Assembly: GCA_902583075.1 (NCBI GenBank)
Contig: CACHUN010000003.1
Coordinates: 124,001-188,000 of the forward strand
Length of the DNA: 64,000 nt
Reading direction: 5' to 3'
Source: an uncultured Pelagibacteraceae bacterium
GTDB lineage: Bacteria > Pseudomonadota > Alphaproteobacteria > Pelagibacterales > Pelagibacteraceae
The stretch's first letter is position 1. Every line of letters begins with the position of its first letter. The notes beneath the pieces are model-generated. The model worked only from the letters and a program-made list of their open reading frames with translations. It was not told where the DNA came from and did no database searches. Below are positions 42,586 through 51,162 of this stretch, one piece after another. Made by a program: the position numbers and the translations under genes.

Positions 42586-42843
42586 TTACATTATTTTCTC
42601 AAGTTTCCAAGCTTCATCTTTAGCATTAAACTTTGCGTTCCAATCTTTAGATCTTTGATCTTCAAATAAGGCATAAAATTTTTCTTCATCAGTGACATTT
42701 GCAATAAAAATCATTTTACCTTCACGAATGTGTGCCCATTCAAATGATGACGTGCATTTTGCAAGATCATCTTTAAACATACTGTATAATTCATCTGTAT
42801 CTTTTTTAGTTCCTTCATATGTTGTTGTTCCAACAAAGTTCAT
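42586..42843 (-). CDS. Hypothetical protein, 85 residues
   Basis: I use the ATG at 42841-42843 because A-A-A-G-G-A-A lies just upstream and a good promoter precedes it; the longer frame to 42912 starts with TTG and adds an unlikely leader. The product (F-V-G-T-T-T-Y-E-G start, F-I-A-N-V-T-D-E-E-K-F-Y-A-L-F near 48-62) looks like a small alpha/beta dimeric barrel-type protein, with one Trp-rich segment S-F-E-W-A-H-I-R. No specific function. It lies in the accessory island. Confidence 0.65.
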   Translation of the reverse strand: MNFVGTTTYEGTKKDTDELYSMFKDDLAKCTSSFEWAHIREGKMIFIANVTDEEKFYALFEDQRSKDWNAKFNAKDEAWKLEKIM

Positions 42844-42872
42844 AGTTATTCCTTTCTTTATTAAATTAAAAT

Positions 42873-42900
42873 AATATAGACACAATAAATTCCCAATCAA
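42873..42900 (-). promoter_or_regulatory. Promoter of the 85-residue gene
   Basis: On the minus strand TTGATT (42895-42900), 16 bases, TATATT (42873-42878) gives a reasonable sigma-70 pair about 30 bases before the start codon, with a visible ribosome site between. One of the better promoter matches in the island. Confidence 0.45.
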
Positions 42901-43004
42901 TAAGATTTTCAACTAATTTATCTCAACTTGTTCAAGTTTCGGGACTAGTTTATCTATAAAATCCTACAACACAGAACCACAATCTTTAAAGATTTTTTAA
43001 TTTA

Positions 43005-43889
43005 TTAATCAACTGGTTTGTTCTTATTTATATCTACTTCATCGTAGGATTTACCAAATCTCACTTCATCAAATAGCATTACGGTTGTTGGAATTTTATT
43101 TTCCCATTTATATTTAAAAGGTTTTATTATATTTTTTTGACCACTTGGTTGAGTCATGGTTTTCATTCCCTTTGGTTTATTTTTATTTATTTGAGATAAG
43201 TAATCACCAACTCTAAATTTATAAATACCATATCTCATATTAATTTGTTGTTTGTTACTGCTCCACCCATGGCTTTTGGACTCTTTAATATGTTTATTTT
43301 TTACAAAAGGAATATAATGGGTGCACTCATTAATCTGTTCTCCATTCCACCATAGCTCAAAATATTTTTCACCTTTAATTCTTTCTCTACTATAATTAGT
43401 TTTAACTATAAAATCATTCCAACTACCTTTTTTAAAAGAGAATCCATGGCATCTCTTATAGTGACCTAATCTCACTTGAAAGCCTGAACCCTGTGTAGAA
43501 ACCATCCATAATGGCATATCTACACCTTTCATTTTAGCTTGAAACAAAGACATCTTTGATGCTACGAAATCATATCCAAAATCTTCGGGTATATAGATAC
43601 TCAAAGCATAAAATACTGGTTCTTTAAATTTTTTACTTGAGTAATGAAGTTTTTTTAAATGCCTTTCTGTTCTTTGAGCACCCCATTTACAATCTTGTTT
43701 TTTACATTCACCATGTCTAATTTCAAACTTTTGAGCTGATTTACCAGCACGAACATTCTTATCGACTATTTCAAAATGCTCTTTGATATCCATGTGATGC
43801 CACCTAGTTTTTTTAATTGTAACAGGCTCTGTATAACCTAAATTACATGTAAAAAAGATTAGAACCACAATCCCAAAAATTTTTTTCAT
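43005..43889 (-). CDS. Secreted polysaccharide lyase-like protein
   Basis: 294 residues with a signal peptide (I-F-G-I-V-V-L-I-F-F-T-C-N-L-G-Y). The body matches the heparin-lyase-I-like jelly-roll family (polysaccharide lyase, PF14099 type): F-E-I-R-H-G-E-C (about 55-62), Y-A-L-S-I-Y-I-P-E-D-F (about 94-104), L-F-Q-A-K-M-K (about 114-120), G-S-W-N-D-F-I-V-K-T-N-Y (about 155-166), E-L-W-W-N-G-E (about 179-185) and M-R-Y-G-I-Y-K-F-R (about 219-227). It probably cleaves an acidic glycan outside the cytoplasm. Such an enzyme is unusual for streamlined plankton and supports acquisition of this region. Confidence 0.75.
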   Translation of the reverse strand: MKKIFGIVVLIFFTCNLGYTEPVTIKKTRWHHMDIKEHFEIVDKNVRAGKSAQKFEIRHGECKKQDCKWGAQRTERHLKKLHYSSKKFKEPVFYALSIYIPEDFGYDFVASKMSLFQAKMKGVDMPLWMVSTQGSGFQVRLGHYKRCHGFSFKKGSWNDFIVKTNYSRERIKGEKYFELWWNGEQINECTHYIPFVKNKHIKESKSHGWSSNKQQINMRYGIYKFRVGDYLSQINKNKPKGMKTMTQPSGQKNIIKPFKYKWENKIPTTVMLFDEVRFGKSYDEVDINKNKPVD

Positions 43890-44012
43890 TTAAAATCCAC
43901 CTCGCCAGTTGTTTTTGGATTTGAAGTCTTTCTCTTCTTGTTTGGAGGTAGGTCTAAATAAATAAAAACCCACGACAACAATTACAAATATACCTAAAAT
44001 AATTTCAATCAT
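43890..44012 (-). CDS. Small single-helix membrane protein, 40 residues
   Basis: ATG at 44010-44012, TAA at 43890-43892, the stop directly abutting the lyase ATG at 43887-43889. One strong membrane helix (residues 3-18, I-I-L-G-I-F-V-I-V-V-V-G-F-Y-L-F) is followed by a basic, polar tail ending N-N-W-R-G-G-F. The stop-start junction suggests coupling to the lyase gene. Function unknown. Confidence 0.55.
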   Translation of the reverse strand: MIEIILGIFVIVVVGFYLFRPTSKQEEKDFKSKNNWRGGF

Positions 44013-44018
44013 GTTTAA

Positions 44019-44504
44019 TTAATCTCTAAAATTAATAAATTCAATCGGAAGCCCTATATCTATTGCTTCTATGGCAGCTATTGCTTCTTGAAGATCATCT
44101 CTTTTTTTTCCTTGAGCTCTTAATTCTTCTCCTTGAATTTTAATTTGGATTTTAAGTTTTAGTTTTTTTACATCAGCAATAATCTTCTTAGCATTTTCTT
44201 GGCTTATACCCTCAGCTAATTCACTAACCTGCCTGATAGTTCCACCTGCTGCACTCTCTGAATTTTTAATAATTATTACTCTTGGATCTACTTTTCTTCT
44301 TATGAGGTGAACTTGTAACAATTCATTTACTTGTTTTAATTTTAATTCATCTGGAGCTAGTGTAGTTATTATTTTATCTTTTCTTTCAATTGAAATATTA
44401 AGTCCCTTAAAGTCATATCGGTTAGCAATTTCCCTTAAACAATTAGCAAGAGCATTGTCAAACTCTTGATAATTGATTTTACTTATAACATCAAATGAGG
44501 GCAT
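44019..44504 (-). CDS. yajQ: YajQ-family nucleotide-binding protein
   Basis: 161 residues, full YajQ/UPF0234 length, starting M-P-S-F-D-V-I-S-K and containing N-R-Y-D-F-K-G (about 28-34), two RRM-like ferredoxin folds and the C-terminal F-I-N-F-R. Homologues bind cyclic di-GMP or RNA and act in phage development or virulence regulation in other bacteria. No cyclic di-GMP enzymes are in the window. Core gene; marks the end of the accessory island. Confidence 0.93.
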   Translation of the reverse strand: MPSFDVISKINYQEFDNALANCLREIANRYDFKGLNISIERKDKIITTLAPDELKLKQVNELLQVHLIRRKVDPRVIIIKNSESAAGGTIRQVSELAEGISQENAKKIIADVKKLKLKIQIKIQGEELRAQGKKRDDLQEAIAAIEAIDIGLPIEFINFRD

Positions 44505-44589
44505 ACTTTTTAATATTACTTACATTAATATATTTTTTAATTAGAACAACCTTCATCAAAGCTACTTTATTCACATTTTCTATATTCTT

Positions 44590-45666
44590 TTAATTTTTTG
44601 GTAACCAAGACTTATAGAATGGATTATTTTTATCAATTGGAAGTTTGATATTTATATTTTGTCTTGAAGATTGGTAAACAGCAGTTACAAACTCTAATGA
44701 TTTTCTAGCATCTGACAATGTTACCTCATCACTTGAAGAGCCATCTAGTTTCTTTGCTACTTCATCAAACATTCCTGCGTACCATGATTTAGGTTTTTCG
44801 ACTTTTGACAATACTTCTTCAATTTGATTTTTTGTAATAGGAGCTCTTGGTAAAAATACCCATTCATCGTCAGCTGGATTATAAGGCTTATCTGGAGATG
44901 CTCCCGATTCTACTGTCAGTCCATCAAAACAGAATTTTAGTCTACTGGTATCATTTGCTGCACCAAGGGTGATTGAGCTAGTGACCAATGATCCATCTTC
45001 CATTTCAATTGATAAAGACGCACAGTCTTCGACCTCAATATCATTTACTCTTGTTGTTAATTTTGCAAATACATTTGAAACTGGGCCTAGTATCATACTC
45101 ACCAAGTCATGAATATGTATAGCATGACTTAATATTGCCCCACCTTGTTCACCATCCCAAGTACCTCGCCAAGGTTTTGAATAATAATTTTTTCCTCTAT
45201 TCCAATGAGTCTCCAATGAGGCTATTAAAGGTTTTCCAGCAAGTCCTGACTTTATTAGTGCCTTAAATTTAGAAAATCCTAATCCATACCTATATTGGAA
45301 TACAGGAAAAATTATCTTTCCTGTTTCTTTACTAATATTTTCTAGCTCATCAATCTCTTTAAGACTTGAAACCAAAGGTTTTTCGCAAATTACATGCTTT
45401 CCAGCTTCTAGAGATTTTTTACACGCAGAAAAATGTAAATGGGGTGGGAGACAAATATCAATTATATCTATTTCCTTTACTTTTAATACATCATCAAAGT
45501 TTAATGACATTTTAGTATCGTTATTTGACGCCAATATTTTATCTATTGCATCTCTTGTTAAACCACACAATGTATGAACACTAAATCGGTCCGATACTTT
45601 TTGAAAATCTTCAAAATGTTTAGCTCCTATATTAGTTCCTATTATTGCTATCTGATATTTTTTCAT
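44590..45666 (-). CDS. Gfo/Idh/MocA-family oxidoreductase
   Basis: 358 residues with the Rossmann start I-A-I-I-G-T-N-I-G-A (about 5-14) and the family hallmark H-V-I-C-E-K-P-L (about 92-99) carrying the catalytic Lys, followed by the H-x2-H-x2-D-like I-H-I-H-D-L (about 182-187). Such enzymes oxidise or reduce sugars and cyclitols with NAD(P). It overlaps its upstream neighbour by four bases (ATGA), and the two are homologous partners of one sugar or inositol pathway; substrate unknown. Confidence 0.88.
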   Translation of the reverse strand: MKKYQIAIIGTNIGAKHFEDFQKVSDRFSVHTLCGLTRDAIDKILASNNDTKMSLNFDDVLKVKEIDIIDICLPPHLHFSACKKSLEAGKHVICEKPLVSSLKEIDELENISKETGKIIFPVFQYRYGLGFSKFKALIKSGLAGKPLIASLETHWNRGKNYYSKPWRGTWDGEQGGAILSHAIHIHDLVSMILGPVSNVFAKLTTRVNDIEVEDCASLSIEMEDGSLVTSSITLGAANDTSRLKFCFDGLTVESGASPDKPYNPADDEWVFLPRAPITKNQIEEVLSKVEKPKSWYAGMFDEVAKKLDGSSSDEVTLSDARKSLEFVTAVYQSSRQNINIKLPIDKNNPFYKSWLPKN

Positions 45667-46673
45667 TTTTTTTCTGCTAATTCTTGAGCTTTAATTGCTA
45701 CTTGCATTGATAAGTAAGTAAGTTCTTGCGAACAAGCAGTATCAGTTCTATTTAAAACATCTTTAATTAAATTAGCAAAGTAGGGGAGTTTCACATTTGA
45801 ACAGTCAATATGTTTAACTTCGTCATTATTTGCCAAAAATAGTTGATTTCCTTTTTCAGATTTTGCTAAATCTGTGTATTTTCTAATTTCAATAAAACCT
45901 TTATCACCTAGGACAAATAACCTTCCATCTCCCCAAGTAGGAAGCGCATCAGGAGTAAACCAATCTAAACGAACATATCCATGACCACCATTTCCAGTAA
46001 GATTAACTTCCCCGAAATCTTGAAAACCAGCAAATTCTTTCTTAGTCGTATTTTCAACTAACGCATGATTTACTTTAGCTTCATTTGAATTTGTAAATAC
46101 TAAAAATTGATGAATTTGATGAGATCCTATATCTGTTATTATTCCACCATAACTATCACGATCATAAAACCAATCTGGTCTTTCATAATTACCTTGCCTG
46201 TGTGGACCAGTACCAATTGTTTGTTTAACTTTACCGATTTTACCTTCAGCGACTAGCTCTTCAGCTTTTGTAACAGCTGCTACATGAAATCTTTCTGAAA
46301 AATTAATTGACCAAATTTTTCCTGTCTCCTTGACTGTTTGTTTTATATTATTAAGTTGCTCAAGTGTTGTACATCCTGGCTTATCAACCATGACATCTTT
46401 TCCAGCTTTCATTGCATCTATAGATAGATTTGCCCTATCTTTAGGAATAGATGAAATTAAAATCATATCAATTGTATCATCATTTAAAATATTACTTTTA
46501 TTATCTACTCTTTTAATTTGAGGATATTTTTTGCTAAATTCATCTAAAGTTAACGGAGATCCTTCGGTCCAAAAATAATTACAACTACATCCCTCTTTAA
46601 GCATCTCATCAAGCATGTCGAAGATATGACCATGATCAATACCCAATACTCCAAGATTTATAGTTTTAGTCAT
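45663..46673 (-). CDS. Gfo/Idh/MocA-family oxidoreductase
   Basis: 336 residues: N-terminal Rossmann region L-G-V-L-G-I-D-H-G-H (about 7-16, a variant glycine motif), D-V-M-V-D-K-P-G-C (about 92-100) with the family's Lys-Pro, and G-S-H-Q-I-H-Q-F (about 181-188), which places the substrate-binding histidine. It is upstream of and overlaps the second family member by four bases. Together they may carry out successive oxidation and reduction steps as in inosose or scyllo-inositol metabolism. No kinase or isomerase gene is adjacent. Confidence 0.87.
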   Translation of the reverse strand: MTKTINLGVLGIDHGHIFDMLDEMLKEGCSCNYFWTEGSPLTLDEFSKKYPQIKRVDNKSNILNDDTIDMILISSIPKDRANLSIDAMKAGKDVMVDKPGCTTLEQLNNIKQTVKETGKIWSINFSERFHVAAVTKAEELVAEGKIGKVKQTIGTGPHRQGNYERPDWFYDRDSYGGIITDIGSHQIHQFLVFTNSNEAKVNHALVENTTKKEFAGFQDFGEVNLTGNGGHGYVRLDWFTPDALPTWGDGRLFVLGDKGFIEIRKYTDLAKSEKGNQLFLANNDEVKHIDCSNVKLPYFANLIKDVLNRTDTACSQELTYLSMQVAIKAQELAEKK

Positions 46674-46714
46674 TAACTATTTTAGCAGAATATAAATTTT
46701 AAATAAGATTTTAA

Positions 46715-48034
46715 TTATTGGGAAGGGTTATTCTCTATAATAACTGTTTCTTCGGTACCTACTGGTTTTATCGGTTCTTCGATAGGCTCTGTCGCTGGAT
46801 TAAGTTCTAAGCCAATAGGTGTTATTGTTGTAGGAAGAGGTGTAAATTGAGAGTCAGGGTTTTCAACAACTTCTCTAACTTTCATCCTATAAACTCCATA
46901 TACTCCTATTAAACAGTGAAATATAATTAGAAATATAAAATAACCATTCTCCCCTATAAAATCCATAAACATAGAACATAAAAAAGGTCCGCTAATTGCA
47001 CCCATTCCAAAGGTGAATTGTAAACCTGCGCCTGCAGCGACAAATTTTTCTTTAGCTATAAAATCATTAGTGTGAGCAAAAATTAATGCAAACATAGGAA
47101 GGCTAAAGAAAGCATATAAGCCTGTAAAAATATAAAACCAAAACTTTGAGCTAGCTAAACCATCAGGTAAATGCATTGTACCAACTGAAAAAATTGCACA
47201 TAGCGCAAAGAAAGCCGAAGCAAAAGTAGAATATACTGTAACTGTTCTTCTGTCATAAATGTCTGATAGTTTACCAATAGGCCATTGGGAAATAGCTCCA
47301 GAAATAGCAATTAAAAAAGTTACAAAAGAAATTTCAAAAATACTAAAATTCATTGAAGCCGCATAAACAGCAATTAAAGCAAACATTGCAGAGTGACAAA
47401 TTCCACATAAAAGTGCACTTACCATACCAAAAGGAGAAGCTACATAAAGTTCTTTAATTTTCATTCCTATAATTTTTTTAAATTTTGGCGGTTTTTTTTT
47501 AGTTAATAATATTGGAACAAGTGAAAGTGACATGAATAAAGAAACAAGTATAAATGGCTGAAAATTTTCTGGCTTACTGAAGTTTAAAAAAAACATTCCA
47601 ATCGCCATAGATGCGTAAAGAACGATCATATAAATTGATAAAACACTTCCTCTATTTTTATTGCTTGCTCGGTCGTTTAACCAGCTTTCTGCAATTGTAT
47701 ATAAACATACCATTGAAAAACCTGAGGCAATTCTTAATACAAACCATGTAAATGGATTGATTATTATAGAGTGTACTAAAACAACGATAGAAGCAATTGA
47801 TGCAAAAGCTGCAAATACTCTTATATGACCAACTCTTGATACTAAAATTGGAACTGTTTTTGCTCCGATAAAATAGCCTACAAAATATCCTGACAACATA
47901 AAGCCGGTTGCTGTTAAGCTGAAACTTTCATAAACAGCTCTTACTCCAAGTAAAGAAACTTGAAATCCATGAGCTATCATAATTAGACCCATACCCGTGA
48001 ATAATGCCCAGGAGTTTTTAAGTATCTTTTCCAT
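46715..48034 (-). CDS. MFS transporter
   Basis: 439 residues with twelve hydrophobic helices, and the inter-helix motif G-x3-D-R-x-G-R-R-like segment G-K-L-S-D-I-Y-D-R-R (about 254-263) in the second half. The closest style is the YcaD/YfkF-like group. Residues after about 390 form a soluble, proline- and glutamate-rich tail (P-I-E-E-P-I-K-P-V-G-T-E-E), unusual for an MFS protein. Substrate unknown. It follows the EamA gene in the same orientation. Confidence 0.85.
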   Translation of the reverse strand: MEKILKNSWALFTGMGLIMIAHGFQVSLLGVRAVYESFSLTATGFMLSGYFVGYFIGAKTVPILVSRVGHIRVFAAFASIASIVVLVHSIIINPFTWFVLRIASGFSMVCLYTIAESWLNDRASNKNRGSVLSIYMIVLYASMAIGMFFLNFSKPENFQPFILVSLFMSLSLVPILLTKKKPPKFKKIIGMKIKELYVASPFGMVSALLCGICHSAMFALIAVYAASMNFSIFEISFVTFLIAISGAISQWPIGKLSDIYDRRTVTVYSTFASAFFALCAIFSVGTMHLPDGLASSKFWFYIFTGLYAFFSLPMFALIFAHTNDFIAKEKFVAAGAGLQFTFGMGAISGPFLCSMFMDFIGENGYFIFLIIFHCLIGVYGVYRMKVREVVENPDSQFTPLPTTITPIGLELNPATEPIEEPIKPVGTEETVIIENNPSQ

Positions 48035-48075
48035 AATTTCGCTATCTATGAATGATTTGATATTAAATCAAGAAA

Positions 48076-48969
48076 TTAATTAATTATTTTTTCAGTCTCT
48101 CTTAGTTTTATAAATGAGTGGATACCTAAAGTAATAATGATCACGGCACCTCCAATAATCGTCTCTAGGGTAGGCTGCTCTTTGACAACTAACCAAACCC
48201 AAATTGGACCTATTATCGTTTCTAATAAGAAAAATAGATTTACTTCCTCTGCAGGTATGAACCTTGGTGCAATTGTTACCAAAACAAAAGGTAGGGCAAC
48301 ACAAATAATGCACATTACTGGTATGTAAATTTGATCGGTTCCATTTAAATTAAAGTTTTCAACAAAAAAGAAAGCAAATACTGCAACTCCTAATTTGCCC
48401 ATTACAGCAGAAGGCAAAAGATCTCTGTCCTTGGCATATCTAATAAGAACTGCATTTACTGCTAATCCTGCAGCTGTAACAAATCCCATTATGTTCCCAA
48501 AAAGATTACCGACTTGTAGTGAGTCGTAAAAAATAAACAAAGCCGCTAAAAATGTGATGAAAATGGCGATCCAAGTCCCTTTACTAGGCATTTCTTTTAA
48601 GAATATTGCCCCAAGTATTGCTGAAAGCATTGGTGCTAAAGCAATCATAATTAGCGTATTGGCTACGTTAGTATTTTGAATAGATACAATGAAAGTGATG
48701 TTACAAATAGAAAAACTAATTGCGTAAAATATACCAACTATACCAACTTTTAAAAAGGCATTAATAAAATTTTGCCTATAAAACAATAATAATCCAATTA
48801 AGACTATAAGGAAAGGAATGGCTCCTCTATAAAAAAGCATTCCCCATGTTTCTATGTCTGAAAGCCTGATAAGTAATGAGTCAGGTGTAATGAACATTAC
48901 AGCTACGAAGGCTAGTAGTGAACCTTTCTTTTGATCTGATAATTTATTCAAGCTCTTAAACCTTTCCAA
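48076..48969 (-). CDS. EamA-family (DMT) permease
   Basis: 297 residues, ten membrane helices, two EamA halves; mid-protein A-I-F-L-K-E-M-P-S after helix 4 and the second-half F-L-L-E-T-I-I-G-P-I-W-V-W-L (about 255-268). Its start overlaps gshB by 22 bases, so it is coexpressed with glutathione synthesis and could export cysteine- or glutathione-related compounds or another metabolite; this is a context argument only. Confidence 0.86.
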   Translation of the reverse strand: MERFKSLNKLSDQKKGSLLAFVAVMFITPDSLLIRLSDIETWGMLFYRGAIPFLIVLIGLLLFYRQNFINAFLKVGIVGIFYAISFSICNITFIVSIQNTNVANTLIMIALAPMLSAILGAIFLKEMPSKGTWIAIFITFLAALFIFYDSLQVGNLFGNIMGFVTAAGLAVNAVLIRYAKDRDLLPSAVMGKLGVAVFAFFFVENFNLNGTDQIYIPVMCIICVALPFVLVTIAPRFIPAEEVNLFFLLETIIGPIWVWLVVKEQPTLETIIGGAVIIITLGIHSFIKLRETEKIIN

Positions 48970-49874
48970 AATATCTTAGCAAGATTGATTTTAGAAAGGT
49001 CATAGTATGTTTTTAATCCAGTAGGAGACGTTACATTAATATCTCCATTTAGTTTCTGATCTATGAAGTCAATTCCAGCAAAATAAATATTATCATTCTT
49101 TAATTTTTTTCCTATAAGTTTTGAAATTTTAATTTCTTGTTTTGTAAGTTTTGTAAGTTTAGGCACAGCACCTTTGCTCATATTGCTCAAATATGAACCT
49201 TTTTTAGGAACTCTTGAGATTGCTCCACATACTTTACCATTAATTATAAAAACTCTCTTATCTCCTTTAGATATATTTTTTAAGAATTTTTGAAACATTG
49301 AATGACCATTTTTATTTAAAAAATTTGTAATAAGTTTTTTATTAAACTTATTTTTAATGAGATGAATTTGATTACCACCATATCCATTAATGGGTTTCAT
49401 AATCATACTTTTATTTTGTTTATAAAATTTCTTAATTTCTTCTATATTATTTGAAAACAAAGTATTAGGCATAAATTTGATAAAATGCTTTGAATACAAC
49501 TTTTCTGATACATTTCTGATAGCAGTTGGATTATTTATTACTTTTACTTTTTTTAAGCCATCTAAAATAAGAGTAGTTATTAAATATTCTGAATTAAATG
49601 GAGGATCTTGCCTAATTAAAATAAATTTTAAATTTTCAACGTCAATTTTTTGTTTTTTATAAATTTTATAAAATTTTTTCTTTTCATAATTAAATTTAAC
49701 AAATACACCATTTGCATATGTTTTGTTTTTGATGATGGATAAATTTGAGGGGGTATAATAAAATATTTTATATCCTAATTTCTGAGCTTCATGAGCTAAA
49801 AATATTGATGTGTCAGAAGATATGATAATTTTATGTAATTTATCGCCTTGTATGCCTATTATTTTATTTGTCAT
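48948..49874 (-). CDS. gshB: Glutathione synthetase, ATP-grasp
   Basis: 308 residues. ATP-grasp signatures: I-M-K-P-I-N-G-Y-G-G-N (about 156-166) with the glycine-rich nucleotide loop, F-Q-K-F-L-K-N-I-S-K-G-D-K-R-V (about 193-207), and I-D-F-I-D (about 276-280) followed by N-V-T-S-P-T-G (about 286-292), the metal and glutathione end of the site. It adds glycine to gamma-glutamylcysteine. The start overlaps gshA by 11 bases. A somewhat divergent, lysine-rich copy, but the pairing with gshA makes the call safe. Confidence 0.88.
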   Translation of the reverse strand: MTNKIIGIQGDKLHKIIISSDTSIFLAHEAQKLGYKIFYYTPSNLSIIKNKTYANGVFVKFNYEKKKFYKIYKKQKIDVENLKFILIRQDPPFNSEYLITTLILDGLKKVKVINNPTAIRNVSEKLYSKHFIKFMPNTLFSNNIEEIKKFYKQNKSMIMKPINGYGGNQIHLIKNKFNKKLITNFLNKNGHSMFQKFLKNISKGDKRVFIINGKVCGAISRVPKKGSYLSNMSKGAVPKLTKLTKQEIKISKLIGKKLKNDNIYFAGIDFIDQKLNGDINVTSPTGLKTYYDLSKINLAKIFWKGLRA

Positions 49875-51153
49875 ATAAATCTTCTAAATTTTGAAATTTA
49901 GAGAATTTGTTTATAACATGACTGGCTACTGTTTCTTTATTATTGATAATCTTATTTAGATGTTCCAAGTATTTAGTTTCGTTTGTACCGCTTTTTCCAA
50001 TAAAATCTCTCTTTTCTAAGCCTTTTTCAGCAATTTTTAACAAGTTAGAGATCCAATAAATCATATCTTTACCCATTAAATTTGTATCAAGTCCTTTCAT
50101 GGGCGCATCTTTATAAGCATTCAATAAATCTTTCTTCTCCCATTTTGAAATAAATTCTAATGCTTCGTCTAAATTACCATATAAAAGACCAGTAAAAAAA
50201 GCAGGACCAGCGCAGATACAGTTCCAACCACAAGTATCCATAGATCTTAATTCAATGTATTGTTTTAATCTATTCTCTGTAAATATAGTACTTAAATGCA
50301 ATCCAAGATCGTCAATACTTGGTAAAGATTTATTAATTTCTTGAATATTACCATTCATATAATCAGAAAATTTATAATTTTTACCAGATAAATATTTATC
50401 ATCTTTTTTTAAAAACAGTATTGGATAATCCATTACAAAATCAGCATATTTTTCAAAATCAACATTTTCTAAAAAAAATTCTGGAAGTCCACCTCTTGAT
50501 GTTTCTTGCCATACTTTTGATCGGTATGATAAATATTTACTATCTTTTTTCTCAACAATTGATGAGTTTGCAAAAAGTGCAATACTTAATGGAACTAAAC
50601 TATTTGCTAATTGAAATTTTTTTGTAAAATCATTCTCAGACGTGTAGTCAAGATTTAACTGCGTCCCAGATGTTCTATACATCATATCTAAACTTAGCGA
50701 CCCACCTTTAGGCATATCTTTTGTCATTACTTCATATCTTTTTTTAGGATTATTTGGAATTTCAGACAATTTAGATATTGGATCAAATCCTGCACTTACT
50801 ATTTTTAAATCTAATTTTTCAACAACTTGTTTAAGTTCAAATAAATAATTATTAGCTTCAGAACAAACTTCATGAATATTAGCTAGTTGAGCGCCCGCAA
50901 GCTCTATTTGATTACCTGGTTCTAAAGTTATACTCTTATTATCTTTATTTAACGCTATAACATTCTCACCTTCATAAGATGGTTTCCAACCAAATTCATA
51001 TAAAATTTTGAAAATCTCTTTAATTGTAGCATAATTAATTCTTTTATTATTCTTCTTATAGAAAAGGAATTTTTCGTGCTCAACTCCTATTTTGGTATTA
51101 ATAGGTTCCTTAATTCCTGATTTAAAATGATCTATTATGTTACCTTTGTGCAT
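49864..51153 (-). CDS. gshA: Glutamate--cysteine ligase (plant-type)
   Basis: First step of glutathione synthesis. The 429-residue protein belongs to the alphaproteobacterial/plant family: I-G-V-E-H-E-K-F (about 22-29), L-E-P-G-N-Q-I-E-L-A-G-A (about 76-87), M-M-Y-R-T-S-G-T-Q-L-N-L-D (about 158-170) and I-E-L-R-S-M-D (about 297-303). gshB follows with an 11-base overlap, so both steps come from one message. Glutathione is needed by gloA in this window. Confidence 0.92.
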   Translation of the reverse strand: MHKGNIIDHFKSGIKEPINTKIGVEHEKFLFYKKNNKRINYATIKEIFKILYEFGWKPSYEGENVIALNKDNKSITLEPGNQIELAGAQLANIHEVCSEANNYLFELKQVVEKLDLKIVSAGFDPISKLSEIPNNPKKRYEVMTKDMPKGGSLSLDMMYRTSGTQLNLDYTSENDFTKKFQLANSLVPLSIALFANSSIVEKKDSKYLSYRSKVWQETSRGGLPEFFLENVDFEKYADFVMDYPILFLKKDDKYLSGKNYKFSDYMNGNIQEINKSLPSIDDLGLHLSTIFTENRLKQYIELRSMDTCGWNCICAGPAFFTGLLYGNLDEALEFISKWEKKDLLNAYKDAPMKGLDTNLMGKDMIYWISNLLKIAEKGLEKRDFIGKSGTNETKYLEHLNKIINNKETVASHVINKFSKFQNLEDLYDK

Positions 51154-51162
51154 ATTAATGAT

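Noticed and set aside
42844-42912. Longer form of the 85-residue island gene
   Set aside because: Begins with TTG and covers the promoter and ribosome site that serve the ATG at 42843.
48035-48075. Hairpin between the EamA and MFS genes
   Set aside because: Only six A/T-rich base pairs with no T run.
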